Origin: F23-D06 sp947165685
Lineage (GTDB): Bacteria > Bacteroidota > Bacteroidia > Bacteroidales > WCHB1-69
Assembly (NCBI GenBank): GCA_947165685.1
Contig: CAMVBK010000005.1
Coordinates: 50,090-114,089 of the forward strand
Reading direction: 5' to 3'
DNA length: 64,000 nt
Under the pieces are notes generated by a model. It had not been told where the DNA came from. It saw only the letters and a list, made by a program, of their open reading frames with translations, and searched no databases. The translations under genes were made by a program, and so were the position numbers. Positions 24,352 to 32,713 of the stretch are shown here, one piece after another. Position 1 is the stretch's first letter; every line of letters starts with the position of its first letter.

Positions 24352-24369
24352 TCCGCGGAAGTCATTTTA

Positions 24370-24463
24370 TTCCACGTATCGCGCGAATCACGCGGAAAAC
24401 ATTCCGTGAGATACGAGCGATCCGAGGACCGTTACTCCACGCAAATACATGCGATACGTGGAA
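24370..24463. repeat. long inverted repeat between convergent genes
   Basis: TTCCACGTATCGC (24370-24382) and GCGATACGTGGAA (24451-24463) are perfect 13-bp arms 68 bases apart. The interior holds further CGCG-rich partial repeats (CCGCGG, CACGCGG). It could be a degenerate mobile palindrome or a shared terminator; no T tract is adjacent. Confidence 0.5.
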
Positions 24464-24464
24464 T

Positions 24465-25265
24465 TCACCTTACTAGCACGGCATCGGGAACGGAGAGCTT
24501 TGCGTAGTGCTCGTTGGCGAATTTCAACGAGCAAAGAAAATACTCCTGCACACATCCTTCTGAGAATATGGACGGGAAAAGACCCGGGTTCTCGCGCAAG
24601 TACTCCTGCAGCATCTCATTATGGACCAGTCTGTCCTGATATCCCAACTGCCGGCAATCAAACGTATCGACATTTACCACCTTGTCTCCTATTTTAAAAT
24701 GCTGGCAATGTTCTGACAAGGCTAACGGATAGCCTGACAACTGCACATACATCCGAGTCGTGGGGGCAACCGTAGCAACATATTCTGCCGAATTGACTTT
24801 TTCCAACGTATAATAGGAAACATTCAGTTTCGTTGTCAAAGAAATCCCTTCATGCGGAGTTAACATCAATGTGTCAAACGGGAAAACTTGCGGCTCTTGC
24901 CCCAGACGAGTTGTCTCAAGACAATTCCAAAAGTGTTTGAAAGAGTGGGAATGCCAACGACCTCCATCATAGTGTAATTGACCGAGGCGAAGACTGTCGT
25001 AAAGTAGCGTAAGAGTTGAATCGGTGGTGTTCGTGATCGTAAAAGAATATTGCATCACCACATCAGACATCAGAACACAATCAAAAGGGGCGCTCATGCA
25101 CTGCGGGAGTTTCTCCAAACTGACATGGTTAACACCAAGAGTGTCGAAGGAGATAGCAAGCTGAGTATATCCGAACTTCGGAACAAGATGTACAACGGCC
25201 ATCAACAGCATGATTTTTCGAATAGTATTCATCGCTGAAAATAATTTATAATTCCACTTCTTCAT
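24465..25265 (-). CDS. secreted hypothetical protein
   Basis: With the ATG at 25265 the product has 266 residues and an N-terminal hydrophobic segment (IMLLMAVVHLVPKFGYTQ) serving as a signal peptide. The promoter at 25303-25295 rules out the longer start at 25319, and a shorter start at 25232 is also possible. The body has beta-sandwich-like text (MQYSFTITNTTDSTLTLLYD), which resembles extracellular immunoglobulin-like domains, but I cannot name the family. It stands alone on this strand. Confidence 0.65.
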   Translation of the reverse strand: MKKWNYKLFSAMNTIRKIMLLMAVVHLVPKFGYTQLAISFDTLGVNHVSLEKLPQCMSAPFDCVLMSDVVMQYSFTITNTTDSTLTLLYDSLRLGQLHYDGGRWHSHSFKHFWNCLETTRLGQEPQVFPFDTLMLTPHEGISLTTKLNVSYYTLEKVNSAEYVATVAPTTRMYVQLSGYPLALSEHCQHFKIGDKVVNVDTFDCRQLGYQDRLVHNEMLQEYLRENPGLFPSIFSEGCVQEYFLCSLKFANEHYAKLSVPDAVLVR

Positions 25266-25294
25266 GTTATAGATATACATTTGAAATGCACGCC

Positions 25295-25303
25295 GCAAAG
25301 ATA
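25295..25303 (-). promoter_or_regulatory. -7 promoter element
   Basis: Minus-strand TATCTTTGC followed by GGC, 29 bases before the ATG at 25265. Confidence 0.5.
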
Positions 25304-25371
25304 GCATTTTTATTAGCATGATACAAGAAATGCAAAAGATTGCGGCTCATGCTTCCTATCCGCGGAGAACA

Positions 25372-27600
25372 CTACCTCCGCTCCCCCTGGCCCTGACCGG
25401 CCTGCGAACCCTCCAACTCCATCTTCCCGAACTTGAACGACAGCCCGAACCGCACCGTCCGCGCCCGATAGCTCACACGCGTGGAGTCGCTGTAACTGTA
25501 ATAGGGATTGGCGTTTACGGTCGCGTTGCGGTTCCAGTCGAAGAGGTCGTCCACATTGACCCACACCGCGATGCGCCGCTTCCAGAACTCCGCCCGCAAC
25601 CCGAGGTCGATGCTGTAGCTCGGCCGCACCGTGGTGAACAGGAACACGTTCTGCGACTGATAGTTGGCAGCGGCGTTCACCTCCAAGACCTTCCACAACT
25701 TCGCCCAAAAGTTCAGCCGGAAACTGTAACCCAAATTTTCCGTCGTGTAGGGCTGATCCTCGTCGCGGAACTGGAACACCGACTTTGTGTAATAGACATT
25801 GCCGTAAAACCGGATGTTCATGAAGCTCTTGAGCTGGTACGTAACATTCACCTCCGCACCCGTGTTCAGGGTCTTGCCCGCGTTGATAGGCTGCGAAAAA
25901 TAGACCATCCTTCCGAAAAACGGGTCGTAGCAGACATCCGCAAGGCTGGAGAACTCGTCTTTCGTGTTTTTGAACCACGCATTGACGCCCACATTGCCGA
26001 ACTTGTTGATATACTTCGTCCAGCCCGCCTCCACGGAGTTGGTAAACGCCTGTCGCAAGTCGGGGTTGCCCGTACTGAAGCTGTCCTCCCCGTATCTGCG
26101 GTAGGTGGTCAGGTCGGAGGCCTGCGGATTGTTCACCCGCCGCGTGTAGCTCAACTTGAAGTTGTGCATGTTCTTCGTGCGGTAGCTCAGGTGTATCGAC
26201 GGGAAAAGCCCCCAATAGAGCTTCCGCACGTTATCGGCAGGGGAATCGGGATAGTCTAAGTTCAGCGACAGCAGCTCGGAGCGCAGCCCGCCCTTCAGCG
26301 TGAAGCCGCCGAAACGGTGCTGCAGGGTGACGTATGCGTCGAAAGCCCCGTCCTGATTGCGCGCGTTCATCGAACGCACTGCGTCATTCACATAGTAACG
26401 CCCCAAATCGGCTGCCACCAACGTGTCCACAGTCAAAAGCTGCTTGTTGTAAGAATAGCTTCCCGAGACCCCCGTCTCCACCTCGCCGTTCTGATGATAT
26501 GGGATTGTGTAATCGACTGACACACTTCCCCTATGATACTGGTAATCATTTGTTTGCAGCCAGTCACGATCCGCAAGCCTTGGTGAAAGATAGTCGCGTT
26601 GGAGATCACCGCTCAAACGGTAGCCCTGCCCCGCATATATGGCTGAAGTACTCAACTTATGCCCTTGGTTGTTGAATTTATGCTCATACCACAACCCCAC
26701 GTAGCCCGACAAAATCCCGGATCTGTTGTGCACCGTATTATGATAGGAATAATCCCCGGGATTGTAGAGATACTCCGTCCAAAAAGTGGTGTCCACAGCG
26801 TTATAATGCGTCAGTTGCGGGTAAAAACCGCCGTAAAAATAGACCGTGTTCGTGGTATCCGGTGTCCAAGAGGCGTTGAGGAACAGCCCGGTTTGGTCTT
26901 CTCGGAACCGTCTGATAGAATGCGAGGAATCTGTGGAAGAAAGCCTTCCCGAATCGTCGTAAATGGCTGATTCTGAAAGTCTGTCGTGCAGGGAAGTGCT
27001 ATACCAATATTGCAGATAGGTGCTGATGGTGAACTTTTTGTTGGCATAAACGTAGGAGAGGAAGGGAATGGCCTCGGGCGCGGAGGATCCCTTCGCCCCG
27101 AAGCTCAGGAAGCTGTTTTTCCTGATGTCGGAAACGGTGACGATGTTGATGATGCCGCCCGCACCCTGCGCACTGTACCGCGCCGAGGGGTTAGTGATGA
27201 CCTCAATCTTCTCGATGTCACTGGCCGGCATCTGCTGCAGAAGGATTTTGAGGGCTTCGGCGTTCATGTTGGCAGGTCGATTGTTAAGCCATATCTGTAC
27301 CGATGAGACTCCGCGTAGGGTGATATTGCCCTCCACATCGACCTCCACGCCCGGCGCGTTCTGCAGCGCATCCGCCGCCGTACCCGACTGAACCGCAGGG
27401 TCTTCCGAGACATTGTACATCGTCTTTTCCCCGTCGGTCATATAGACGGGCTTCTTCGCGGTGATGCCCACCTCGGGCAGTTCCGTGGTCTTCTTCGGGA
27501 CAATCGTGTCCGACTTTGCGACTGAAACGGTATCGTTTTGCTGCGCGAACGCCATTCCTGTCACCACCATCACGAGGATGGCCACCATGATTCTTTTCAT
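25372..27600 (-). CDS. TonB-dependent-receptor-like outer-membrane barrel
   Basis: The 742-residue protein has a signal peptide (MKRIMVAILVMVVTGMAFAQ), a region LPEVGITAKKPVYM that resembles the start of a TonB plug, and a plug domain (ADALQNAPGVEVDVEGNITL, RGVSSVQIWLNNRP, IEKIEVITNPSARY, GAGGIINIVT) at about residues 40-160. A C-terminal beta barrel of the outer-membrane beta-barrel-3 type fills the rest. It lacks the N-terminal carboxypeptidase-like domain and no SusD partner is next to it. Proteins like this often lie near BlaI/BlaR1 pairs, and here its promoter shares a roughly 45-bp segment with that of the BlaI/BlaR1 operon, so BlaI control is inferred. Ligand unknown. Confidence 0.88.
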   Translation of the reverse strand: MKRIMVAILVMVVTGMAFAQQNDTVSVAKSDTIVPKKTTELPEVGITAKKPVYMTDGEKTMYNVSEDPAVQSGTAADALQNAPGVEVDVEGNITLRGVSSVQIWLNNRPANMNAEALKILLQQMPASDIEKIEVITNPSARYSAQGAGGIINIVTVSDIRKNSFLSFGAKGSSAPEAIPFLSYVYANKKFTISTYLQYWYSTSLHDRLSESAIYDDSGRLSSTDSSHSIRRFREDQTGLFLNASWTPDTTNTVYFYGGFYPQLTHYNAVDTTFWTEYLYNPGDYSYHNTVHNRSGILSGYVGLWYEHKFNNQGHKLSTSAIYAGQGYRLSGDLQRDYLSPRLADRDWLQTNDYQYHRGSVSVDYTIPYHQNGEVETGVSGSYSYNKQLLTVDTLVAADLGRYYVNDAVRSMNARNQDGAFDAYVTLQHRFGGFTLKGGLRSELLSLNLDYPDSPADNVRKLYWGLFPSIHLSYRTKNMHNFKLSYTRRVNNPQASDLTTYRRYGEDSFSTGNPDLRQAFTNSVEAGWTKYINKFGNVGVNAWFKNTKDEFSSLADVCYDPFFGRMVYFSQPINAGKTLNTGAEVNVTYQLKSFMNIRFYGNVYYTKSVFQFRDEDQPYTTENLGYSFRLNFWAKLWKVLEVNAAANYQSQNVFLFTTVRPSYSIDLGLRAEFWKRRIAVWVNVDDLFDWNRNATVNANPYYSYSDSTRVSYRARTVRFGLSFKFGKMELEGSQAGQGQGERR

Positions 27601-27635
27601 AATCCTTTGGTTTTAAGTTCATAATCAATTACGCG

Positions 27636-27681
27636 GCAAAGATACAACTAATTTTTTAATTATACGACTAAATAATTAGTT
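27636..27681 (-). promoter_or_regulatory. promoter/operator of the TonB-type receptor
   Basis: Minus-strand -7 TATCTTTGC at 27644-27636 is preceded by ACTAATTATTTAG and GTATAATTAAAAAATTAGT. Aligned without gaps, most positions match the promoter at 33274-33318, including GTAT-x-ATTAAAAAAT. A shared repressor, probably BlaI, is inferred. Confidence 0.6.
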
Positions 27682-27929
27682 TATGGTTATTTTATTCGTT
27701 TTATTGTTTATTTGGGCGTTCCGACGCGTAGGAGACGACGCTTCAATCCCTAACGCACACCGTCAAGTGTGCAGACCCGCATTGTTGGCGTGTCCGGCGG
27801 CGTGTATGCGATTCTGTGTCCATTTTTTTAAATTTTCTCCGAAATAATCTCCAAATGTGTTTTTTTTGAAAAGAGGCAATCTAAACCCATATAATAACTT
27901 TGTCTATTTTTATCTCTCTAACTGCAACA
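27682..27929. other. intergenic stretch without a recognised gene
   Basis: Non-coding on both strands as far as I can see. A small hairpin, GCACAC (27755-27760) with GTGTGC (27767-27772), is present. No RNA gene recognised. Confidence 0.4.
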
Positions 27930-27951
27930 AAGTTACCGCAAATGGTAACTT
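27930..27951. promoter_or_regulatory. 8-bp inverted repeat upstream of the HigBA-like pair
   Basis: AAGTTACC (27930-27937) and GGTAACTT (27944-27951) with a 6-base spacer. It lies about 110 bases before the palindrome at the promoter and may be a second operator. Confidence 0.4.
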
Positions 27952-28035
27952 ATGACAAAATCACAAGAGACGATTTCTGTACAGTTTGATTTCGTATCTT
28001 TGGCCGTGAAAAATTTAAACAAGAAAACAAGAAAA

Positions 28036-28067
28036 TTCCCAATATTAGGAATTTTTATTACTTTTGC
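28036..28067 (+). promoter_or_regulatory. promoter with palindromic operator of the HigBA-like pair
   Basis: TTCCCAATATTAGGAA (28036-28051) is a near-perfect palindrome immediately before a TACTTTTGC -7 element at 28059-28067, a typical position for autorepression by the HigA-type antitoxin. Confidence 0.6.
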
Positions 28068-28081
28068 AAACTCTCAAAACA

Positions 28082-28396
28082 ATGAACGTATCATTTGAAG
28101 ATGTTGAATTAGAAAAACTTATAACGACTCACAATAGCAAAAGGTACAAAAAATACACCCGAGACAAGAAATTCTTATGGGCTTTAGACCGTGTGTTTAA
28201 CGATTTGCAGGGTGTTGCCAAGTGCAGCGACTTGAAACAGTTGAGCTATCTGCATTACGAGCAGCTCAGGAAAATTGGATTGAGCTCAGTGAGAGTGATG
28301 AATGGAAGAGTAGAACGGCTTTTATTTCAGGAATTGGAAAATGGAATAAGAATAATCGTCATAGAACTTGATGAATCACACTATGGACAACGATAA
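28082..28396 (+). CDS. HigB/RelE-type toxin
   Basis: The 104-residue product (from the ATG at 28082, just after the promoter) has the RelE/HigB-like pattern: N-terminal helices with TRDKKFLWALDRVFNDLQGV, a central LSYLHYEQLRKIGLSSVRV, and a C-terminal strand LENGIRIIVIELDESHYG. Such toxins cut mRNA on the ribosome. It overlaps the antitoxin gene by 14 bases, in the toxin-first order of higBA loci. Family assignment is from the pattern and context; catalytic residues are not certain. Confidence 0.7.
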   Translation: MNVSFEDVELEKLITTHNSKRYKKYTRDKKFLWALDRVFNDLQGVAKCSDLKQLSYLHYEQLRKIGLSSVRVMNGRVERLLFQELENGIRIIVIELDESHYGQR

Positions 28397-28721
28397 CAGA
28401 ATCACAGCTTTCCGGGCGGTGCATCCCGGAGAAACACTTGCCGAGGAGCTGAAAGAGCGCGGCATCAAACAAAAAGAGCTGGCCAAAGCAATAGGCATCC
28501 AGCCCAGCCATCTGAACGAGCTTATCAAGGGCAAGCGCAGTTTCACCACCGCAGTGGCGATGGCACTGGAGAAGGAGTTGGGCATTCCTTACGATTTCTG
28601 GATGCGCCTGCAATACGGCTACGAACACGATTGCCTTGTCATTGCGCAGCGCGAAGTGGAAGAGCAGCAGCGCACCCGACGTGAACCACCCCTTCTGAAC
28701 AAGGTGGCCACAATCCTTTAA
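28383..28721 (+). CDS. HigA-type antitoxin (XRE family)
   Basis: The 112-residue protein has a helix-turn-helix of the XRE/HigA type: FRAVHPGETLAEELKERGIK, then QKELAKAIGIQPSHLNELIK with the recognition helix, and the family-typical ALEKELGIPYDFWMRLQ. It would bind and neutralise the upstream toxin and repress the shared promoter at the palindrome 28036-28051. I chose the ATG at 28383 (MDNDNRITAFR); an in-frame ATG at 28368 is also possible. Overlap with the toxin gene indicates coupled translation. Confidence 0.88.
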   Translation: MDNDNRITAFRAVHPGETLAEELKERGIKQKELAKAIGIQPSHLNELIKGKRSFTTAVAMALEKELGIPYDFWMRLQYGYEHDCLVIAQREVEEQQRTRREPPLLNKVATIL

Positions 28722-28768
28722 TATCGACAGATAAAACCGACAACCCTAACGGCTCTTCATCGTTTTGT

Positions 28769-29710
28769 TCATGCCCGAGGCTTAAAATACACGACCTGAT
28801 TCGGGAAATCGATCACCACCTCGCCCATGCGCTGTAGCAGACCGAAACCGAAGTAGCCGATGACATCCTTGGAGGGGGCTTTGCTGGCGTGGCCGGATGC
28901 ATCCGTCGTGGCCCTGATGGCGGCAGAGTCCGCCGTGAAGTTCTGAATTACAATGCGTTTTGCAATAAAGGACTCGCTCGTGCTGTTGCCTGACGCACCC
29001 TTGGATACTATCGTATCCCGATCTATATCCAAACTTTCGAGATTCAGTTTGCGGGTAACATCCGAGAAAAGGCGCACATCTGTTCCCATACCGGAATCGA
29101 ACAACAACTTGCCGGAGACCTTCACGCTGTCCGTCAGGTACAGTGTGGCGGGTGCCTCAAAATAGTACATCTTGTCCCGATAAAACAGCTTCAAGGCATG
29201 CCAGTTCCGCTTCACCGAATCGGGCACAACCGGCAGAATATCAAACGACTGCGTTTTAAAATCGAATGCCCAAACATACTTTTTGATAAAGACCAGCCCT
29301 ATCACCCCGTCAACGCTGTCGCAAAACGTGCTTCGCAGGTTAGGGGCCGGGATTATCGGGAATTCCTCGCGCTTACCCGCAATTGTGACGTCCCAGTCCT
29401 GGAACGCCTTCACCACCTGCCGTCCTTCCGTCCCGATGCCCTCGAACGCCATAGTCAGCTTGCTCTCATAACCGTAATGATTGTCCACAAACGTGCTGTC
29501 CAACCATACGAAGGACGCAGCGCAGTCGTAAACCATACGGAGGGGCAGGCTGTCGTTCAGGAAGGCATCCACATAGATGTGCGGAGTGTAGGTATGAAAG
29601 CGGAAGGGGTGCTTTTGAACAGAAGTCCCGTTCGCACCGCCCTCGCTTGGCTGACCAAAGCCGGCCAGCACACTTCCTAAGAAAACGATGATAATGAGGT
29701 GCTTTTTCAT
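28769..29710 (-). CDS. secreted aspartyl-protease-like protein, first Asp motif altered
   Basis: The 313-residue protein has a signal peptide (MKKHLIIIVFLGSVLAGFG) and two retropepsin-like halves. The second motif is intact in form (LLFDSGMGTDVRLF), but the first reads MVYDCAASFVWLD, so the D-T/S-G triad is replaced by D-C-A. Other family landmarks are DGVIGLVFIKKYVWAFDF and VIGYFGFGLLQRMGEVVIDF near the end. It may be inactive, or need a different geometry. It follows a related protein in the BlaI/BlaR1 operon with a 4-base ATGA overlap. Confidence 0.75.
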   Translation of the reverse strand: MKKHLIIIVFLGSVLAGFGQPSEGGANGTSVQKHPFRFHTYTPHIYVDAFLNDSLPLRMVYDCAASFVWLDSTFVDNHYGYESKLTMAFEGIGTEGRQVVKAFQDWDVTIAGKREEFPIIPAPNLRSTFCDSVDGVIGLVFIKKYVWAFDFKTQSFDILPVVPDSVKRNWHALKLFYRDKMYYFEAPATLYLTDSVKVSGKLLFDSGMGTDVRLFSDVTRKLNLESLDIDRDTIVSKGASGNSTSESFIAKRIVIQNFTADSAAIRATTDASGHASKAPSKDVIGYFGFGLLQRMGEVVIDFPNQVVYFKPRA

Positions 29711-30606
29711 TGCCTGTTAGGTTTAAGGTAAAGTTTGTTGTGAGGATAGTCGAAGATGACATTGTAATGTCTTAGGAAATCTATGCCTATTACGCCGTTC
29801 TTGAAGTTGTCCACATGGACAGTGTCCGCAAAAGTGTCCATATAAACGGATTCTATCATAGGGCATTGATTTAACAGCGAATAGATTATTGAAGCAGTGT
29901 CATTTATCATTGATTTACTTTTTGCGATGTCGATTTTGTCGCAGAATGGGTAATCAATATTGTTTGTGACACTGCCTAAATCAATGAGGAAATTGGAAGA
30001 TACCGGCTCTCCGTTTTTGTCATATAGTCCATCTATGGTCAAAAATCTGAATTTATGATAGTAGGGGTCTCCTTGTTTATGCGAGAAAATCATATCATAC
30101 TTTTGATAATCCTGAATGTTTTCGGGCAAATGGTCGCATATAAAAATCTTTTGATTTTCGAAATCAATGCCAACAATGCTTTTATTAAACAGTTCTACCC
30201 CTATCATTCCTTTGAGAGATAATGAGGAAAAATAGTTTTGTGAATATTTTTCCGAAGCGACATAGATAGTGTCAATAGAATAACAATAATCCGATAAAGA
30301 TATGGTTGTAGGGCAATAATAATAGTCGTAATTTCCACTTTTTTGGACAAAATGCGGAGTGTTTTGTTGTTTGAATGACTGCCAAAAAGTGGAGTCAAAC
30401 ATAGTTGTAGAGGCACCATTATCCAACATAAAACGCAGAGAATCCATATCATTGATTTTTGCATAAATGACGATTCTTCCCTGTTCTAATTTGAAATCAA
30501 ACGCACATTCCTCTTTCTGAGGAATACTTTGGGCTTCTTTTTCTCCCATATATGAGCAACCTGTAATAACAAGTGGAATCAGGATGAACAAAGCATGTTT
30601 TTTCAT
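29707..30606 (-). CDS. aspartyl-protease-like lipoprotein
   Basis: The 299-residue protein begins MKKHALFILIPLVITGCSYM, with a lipobox ITGC, so it is probably anchored in the outer membrane facing the periplasm or surface. Retropepsin-like landmarks are RFMLDNGASTTMFDS (D-N-G instead of D-T-G), FLIDLGSVTNNID (D-L-G) and the C-terminal GVIGIDFLRHYNVIFDYP. Both catalytic triads are atypical. It lies 16 bases after blaR1 and overlaps the next gene by 4 bases, so the pair is co-transcribed with the regulator genes. It may be a substrate-cleaving partner or a target of the BlaR1 system. Confidence 0.75.
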   Translation of the reverse strand: MKKHALFILIPLVITGCSYMGEKEAQSIPQKEECAFDFKLEQGRIVIYAKINDMDSLRFMLDNGASTTMFDSTFWQSFKQQNTPHFVQKSGNYDYYYCPTTISLSDYCYSIDTIYVASEKYSQNYFSSLSLKGMIGVELFNKSIVGIDFENQKIFICDHLPENIQDYQKYDMIFSHKQGDPYYHKFRFLTIDGLYDKNGEPVSSNFLIDLGSVTNNIDYPFCDKIDIAKSKSMINDTASIIYSLLNQCPMIESVYMDTFADTVHVDNFKNGVIGIDFLRHYNVIFDYPHNKLYLKPNRQ

Positions 30607-30622
30607 AACTGCTAACGGCCAA

Positions 30623-32233
30623 CTAAAATTCTACCACCACAGTCTCGGGTGGAATGGTATCGATTTTAAGATGCAAGACGCGGGGGCCGGACAGCCCATC
30701 GGATGTGACATGGTCTCCGTATGTGAATGCGACAGGCAGACGTAGCCTGCAACGCACCGGCTGTCCGTCCTTCATGGCGGGCTTGCAGGCGGCTGCGGCG
30801 CGGAAGGCACGGTTGACTTCCGTCTCGATGGGCTCCATCAACTGCCGCACAACCTCATTCCGCGCTTCCTTATCTTCGGGTGTGTCCTCACCGAAATAAA
30901 AACACGCGGACGCAACGCTGTCTTTACTTCCGATAATAGGCGACATAGCCACTATCATTTCCGAAGTAGGCTTCCATTTGAGTTCGGCCGTATCCAACTC
31001 CGTATAGAGGACACGCCCATCCTTCTCTACGACAAAACGAACCGTGAAAAGCCCTGTAAGCTTGTATTTCTTGGATAATTCAGGGTACTGCATGCTGTCG
31101 TAGAGATTATTGGCATACTGCTGGATGCCACCTGGAAACTGCGGCATCGTATCGGGATCCATGCAAACGGGCTCGTCGATAACTTCCTCAACCGCCTCTT
31201 CCTCAGCAACCATCTCCTCTTTCGGATGGCAGTTCACCAACAAGAGTCCTGCGATAATGGGAACAAGCGCGAGCAGCCACCACGCTGACACTCTGCGTTT
31301 TACCGGCTGATTCATCATCAGAATCCGTTTCTTGGTCAGCAGGTGGCGGAAACTGTTGCCCACTGGCACGAACTTGCCCACGCACAGTTGTTTGTACAGC
31401 AGCTCTAAGTAATCGCGGCGAGAGAATCCGCACGAGAGCACCGCCTCATCGGCCAAATACTCATGGACGCTGCTCAACTCCCTGGCATACAAGTAAATGA
31501 CGGGGTTGAACCATTGCAGCACCCGCACCGCTTCCGTGAAGAGCAGATCCCACGTGTGACGCTGGCGGATGTGCGTCCTCTCATGCCGCAGCACCTGTTG
31601 CAACTCGCTCTCTGTGAACACTTCCGGATTTACGAACACCGAGCGCAGGAACGAGAACGGAAGGTTGCCGTCGGGCTCGCCTAACACCCGCACGCACATG
31701 TCGCCCGTCGAAAGCTCATCCGACAACTCACTGCGCCGATAGTACCTGAAAGTCTTAAAAAGTTTGACAACCAGCAGAATAAAGGCCACCCCGCAACCAA
31801 GAACATACCCATAACATACCATATCTTTAAAAGACAACTTTTTTGTCGCCCCTGTTGTCAACGTTGTCCCTGTTGTCGTTGATTGACCCGCCTTTGTTGT
31901 CAAAGTTGTCCCAGTTGTCGTTGATTGACCCGCCTTTGTTGTCAAAGTTGTCCCAGTTGTCGTTGACTCAACCGCTCCTGTTGTCAAAGTTGTCCCAGTT
32001 GTCGTTGACTCAACCGCTCCCGTTGTCAGAGTTGTCCCAGTTGTCGTTGTTTTAACTACGGCGGCCACGCGGCTCGGCATCTCGATCGAAATAAACGGCA
32101 GCACCAACGAAAGTGCCAATGTGCCCACAAGATAGAACCGGCGCAAGCGGAACAGGTTGCTCCTGCGCAAGGTGGCGGCATACAGCCCGAAAAAGAGGGC
32201 GATGGCGACGGCGGAAAAGAGAATCGTTTTCAT
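30623..32233 (-). CDS. BlaR1-type M56 membrane protease with TonB-like C-terminus
   Basis: The 536-residue protein would sense an envelope signal and, by proteolysis, release BlaI repression. Membrane segments lie at about 5-20, 34-52, 138-156 and 330-345; the M56 zinc motif is HERTHIRQRH with the downstream acidic HEYLADEAVL. After the last membrane segment, near the Cys of LLVNCHPKE, comes a periplasmic tail with a TonB-like stretch (FPGGIQQYANNLYDS, GLFTVRFVVEKDGRVLY), common in Bacteroidota M56 proteins. Residues 63-132 are five 14-residue repeats rich in Thr (TTTGTTLTTGAVES), an unusual insertion between the second and third segments. The start lies 2 bases after the blaI stop. Confidence 0.88.
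   Translation of the reverse strand: MKTILFSAVAIALFFGLYAATLRRSNLFRLRRFYLVGTLALSLVLPFISIEMPSRVAAVVKTTTTGTTLTTGAVESTTTGTTLTTGAVESTTTGTTLTTKAGQSTTTGTTLTTKAGQSTTTGTTLTTGATKKLSFKDMVCYGYVLGCGVAFILLVVKLFKTFRYYRRSELSDELSTGDMCVRVLGEPDGNLPFSFLRSVFVNPEVFTESELQQVLRHERTHIRQRHTWDLLFTEAVRVLQWFNPVIYLYARELSSVHEYLADEAVLSCGFSRRDYLELLYKQLCVGKFVPVGNSFRHLLTKKRILMMNQPVKRRVSAWWLLALVPIIAGLLLVNCHPKEEMVAEEEAVEEVIDEPVCMDPDTMPQFPGGIQQYANNLYDSMQYPELSKKYKLTGLFTVRFVVEKDGRVLYTELDTAELKWKPTSEMIVAMSPIIGSKDSVASACFYFGEDTPEDKEARNEVVRQLMEPIETEVNRAFRAAAACKPAMKDGQPVRCRLRLPVAFTYGDHVTSDGLSGPRVLHLKIDTIPPETVVVEF
31838..32047 (-). repeat. 42-bp tandem repeat (five copies) inside blaR1
   Basis: Five in-frame 42-bp units encode TTTGTTLTTGAVES (twice), TTTGTTLTTKAGQS (twice) and TTTGTTLTTGATKK. 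Neighbouring copies are nearly identical, so copy number is likely to vary between strains. Confidence 0.9.
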
Positions 32234-32235
32234 GA

Positions 32236-32622
32236 CTATTCGGTTTTTGTGGGTGAATCATCTTGCGGAACGGCATCGATCATGCGACGGATGTCGTCCA
32301 GCTCTTCCAACGTAATATCCTGGTTGTTAGCGAAAAAGGAGACCATCGACTTGAAGGAGTTGTCGAAGTAGTTGCGCACGAACTGCTGCATGAACGACTC
32401 CGAGTACTGTTCCTTGCTCACCAACGGGTAGTAGCGGTTCGACTTCCCGAAGGTCTCGTGCGACACGAACCCCTTCTTTTCGAGAATGCGCACCACGGTA
32501 AGCATGGTGTTGTAGGCCGGCTTCGGTTCCGGGAAATTGGCGATGATGTCGGCGGCGAATCCCTGTTTGATCTGCCACAGCACCTGCATCACCTGTTCTT
32601 CTGCTTTGGTTAATTCTTTCAT
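32236..32622 (-). CDS. BlaI/MecI-type transcriptional repressor
   Basis: The 128-residue winged-helix protein has the family signature at once: MKELTKAEEQVMQVLWQIKQ, then YNTMLTVVRILEKKGFVSHE and GKSNRYYPLVSKEQY. It would dimerise and repress promoters until the BlaR1-type protease inactivates it. It is followed by blaR1 with 2 bases between genes. Candidate operators are the shared sequences at 27636-27681 and 33274-33318; none is obvious directly before blaI itself, so it is probably read from the promoter near 33282 together with the membrane protein gene. Confidence 0.92.
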   Translation of the reverse strand: MKELTKAEEQVMQVLWQIKQGFAADIIANFPEPKPAYNTMLTVVRILEKKGFVSHETFGKSNRYYPLVSKEQYSESFMQQFVRNYFDNSFKSMVSFFANNQDITLEELDDIRRMIDAVPQDDSPTKTE

Positions 32623-32660
32623 TGTTCTTATTGTTTTTGTTTGTTATTTATCGTCATTCG

Positions 32661-32713
32661 TCCCAGGGCTCACTTCGTTCATCCTGGGTTGACATACGTT
32701 GGGCTTTCAGCCC
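32661..32713. repeat. dispersed double-hairpin repeat
   Basis: CCCAGG (32662-32667) pairs with CCTGGG (32683-32688), and GGGCTTTCAGCCC (32701-32713) forms a second hairpin. I recall similar sequence as a dispersed repeat in Bacteroidota genomes. It overlaps the last codons of the membrane protein gene. Confidence 0.6.

Noticed and set aside
26986..27391. Open frames antisense to the TonB-type receptor
   Set aside because: They are shadows of the receptor gene, whose plug-domain motifs are clear.
31838..32047. CRISPR array
   Set aside because: The 42-bp units are contiguous, without unique spacers, and are in frame within blaR1.
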